DNA from: Verrucomicrobiota bacterium
GTDB taxonomy: Bacteria > Verrucomicrobiota > Verrucomicrobiia > Chthoniobacterales > UBA10450
Direction of reading: 5' to 3'
Assembly: GCA_003219925.1 (NCBI GenBank)
Contig: QHQU01000035.1
Location: forward strand, 1-6,687
Length of the DNA: 6,687 nucleotides
The translations under genes were made by a program, and so were the position numbers. Under the pieces are notes generated by a model. That model was not told the origin of the DNA. It was given only the letters and a program-made list of their open reading frames with translations, and did not search any database. This document shows, piece after piece, positions 5,915 through 6,687 of the stretch (its first letter is position 1; each line of letters starts with the position of its first letter).

Positions 5915-5975
5915 TGTAGCGGCGGTCTGTGACCGCTGAAACTACTAAGATCGACGCTCACAGAGCGCTGCTACA
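5915..5975. repeat. Paired inverted REP-like element (61 bp) upstream of kdsA
   Basis: TGTAGC (5915-5920) and GCTACA (5970-5975) frame two hairpins: GCGGTC/GACCGC (5922-5927 and 5931-5936, loop TGT) and CGCTC/GAGCG (5955-5959 and 5963-5967, loop ACA). The halves are inverted copies of one unit of about 25 bp. One stem position is G-C in one copy and C-G in the other, so pairing is kept while the sequence changes. The right half contains the last nine codons and stop of the membrane protein gene. The arrangement resembles paired REP elements (BIMEs) spread by RAYT-type transposases; no such transposase is present here. Confidence 0.75.
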
Positions 5976-6682
5976 GAAATCTTTCTTCGCGCCAAATCGT
6001 AAATGGCGAATGGCAAATACAGGACCACAAAAAATGCGAGCGCGAGCACGTGCATTTCGAAAAGATAAAGCGGGTGGTTGTCCGAGAGAATGTTGAGCAA
6101 CGTTTTCGCCTCCGGTTTGTGAAGCAGAAAGCCGTAATTGACCCCGCTGATCTTGTCCGCCGCCAGCGTGATAATGAAATAGACCTCCGTCCAGGCGAAG
6201 ACACGAATGATGGAGAAGGGATGTGGCCGTAGATGATGCACCAACATTAAGAAAATGATGCCGATGATGATCACGCAGTGAGAAACGAAAAAACTAAAGA
6301 ATCGGAAATCTGGAAAACCAAAGGCCAAATCCGGGGTCAGGACCGCCTGCACCGTCCCGCCGATTCCCCAAAAATAGGCGACCTCGAACCAGCCCGGCCG
6401 GCGTGTCCACATGGCGATGATGATTACGACCATCGCCCAATCGCAAAGTTGGAGTGGTAGCAGTTGCTCCCAGTTGACGGCGCCGGATTGCCGCACCAAA
6501 CGCAGGTAGACAAGATAATTTAGCACCAGCGTCAGAGAGAACGCGCCAACGATGATGCGCTCTACCAAGGAGGATTTCGTCCAACGGACGAGCGCTGCGA
6601 AGGCAAACGGTAAGGTAATCGTGAGAAAAATCACGAGAAGGTGCGCAGTGCCGTAAGGATGGAATGGTGGAGTGGACTTCAT
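5945..6682 (-). CDS. TIGR02206/YwaF-type integral membrane protein, function unknown
   Basis: The 245-residue product is a polytopic inner-membrane protein with about six or seven hydrophobic segments (roughly 13-32, 43-61, 77-91, 102-116, 127-147, 160-175, 208-228). It fits the conserved family known as TIGR02206 (Bacillus YwaF, Treponema TP0381) through HPYGTAHL (8-15), LPLQLCDWA (75-83), WGIGGTVQAVLTPDL (105-119), GFPDFRFFSFFVSH (122-135) and GVNYGFLLHKP (180-190). Eukaryotic TMEM164, reported as an acyltransferase, is to my recollection related; the conserved Cys80 and His135 could then be functional residues, which is inference. Family members usually follow this core closely, so the last nine residues (237-245), which are encoded by a repeat, are probably an acquired tail. 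It precedes kdsA on the same strand with 45 bp between. Only five bases lie upstream of the ATG at 6682, so the start and promoter cannot be judged. Confidence 0.88.
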   Translation of the reverse strand: MKSTPPFHPYGTAHLLVIFLTITLPFAFAALVRWTKSSLVERIIVGAFSLTLVLNYLVYLRLVRQSGAVNWEQLLPLQLCDWAMVVIIIAMWTRRPGWFEVAYFWGIGGTVQAVLTPDLAFGFPDFRFFSFFVSHCVIIIGIIFLMLVHHLRPHPFSIIRVFAWTEVYFIITLAADKISGVNYGFLLHKPEAKTLLNILSDNHPLYLFEMHVLALAFFVVLYLPFAIYDLARRKISVAALCERRS

Positions 6683-6687
6683 CGGTC

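Noticed and set aside
5192..5932. 246-codon plus-strand open frame, nearly as long as kdsA
   Set aside because: It is the mirror of kdsA, which has all metal and substrate motifs; the composition of the plus-strand product is what a codon-biased antisense frame gives.

Overview
The window is ordinary chromosomal DNA from a diderm (LPS-making) bacterium. A kdsA-lptC-lptA-lptB cluster sits beside hprK, a plant-Deg9-like HtrA protease and a TIGR02206/YwaF-type membrane protein. TGTAGC-headed palindromic repeats lie between the genes. From memory of similar layouts this suggests the Verrucomicrobiota or a related PVC-group lineage. That is inference; no rRNA or other marker is present to prove it.

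Layout. At the left edge (1-686, minus) is the 5' two thirds of hprK, cut by the window end. A 179-bp divergent intergenic region with one small palindrome separates it from two plus-strand genes: a secreted Deg9-like serine protease (866-2503) and, 16 bp on, a small secreted acidic protein of unknown function (2520-2972). A 174-bp convergent intergenic region follows. It is packed with inverted repeats: a compound 90-bp element that holds a bidirectional terminator, then a two-hairpin REP-like element whose edge supplies the stop codon of lptB. The rest is on the minus strand. In transcription order it reads: a polytopic membrane protein (6682-5945), a paired REP-like element (5975-5915) that encodes the end of that protein, then kdsA, lptC-like, lptA-like and lptB, which overlap head to tail (17, 4 and 4 bp).

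How the genes work together. KdsA makes KDO-8-phosphate, the precursor of the inner-core sugar of LPS. LptC, LptA and LptB are the periplasmic and ATPase parts of the machine that moves finished LPS to the outer membrane. The operon therefore joins KDO synthesis to LPS export. The HtrA-type protease and its small neighbour probably act in the same periplasm, possibly in envelope quality control, but nothing in the sequence links them directly to LPS. HprK is a regulatory kinase/phosphorylase of HPr, transcribed away from the protease.

I found no evidence for a new defence, mobile or biosynthetic system. The points most worth a second look are: two short palindromic repeat types that each show compensatory stem changes and have entered gene ends; Phe in place of the usual active-site His in HprK; and a bacterial protease that resembles plant Deg9 along its length.
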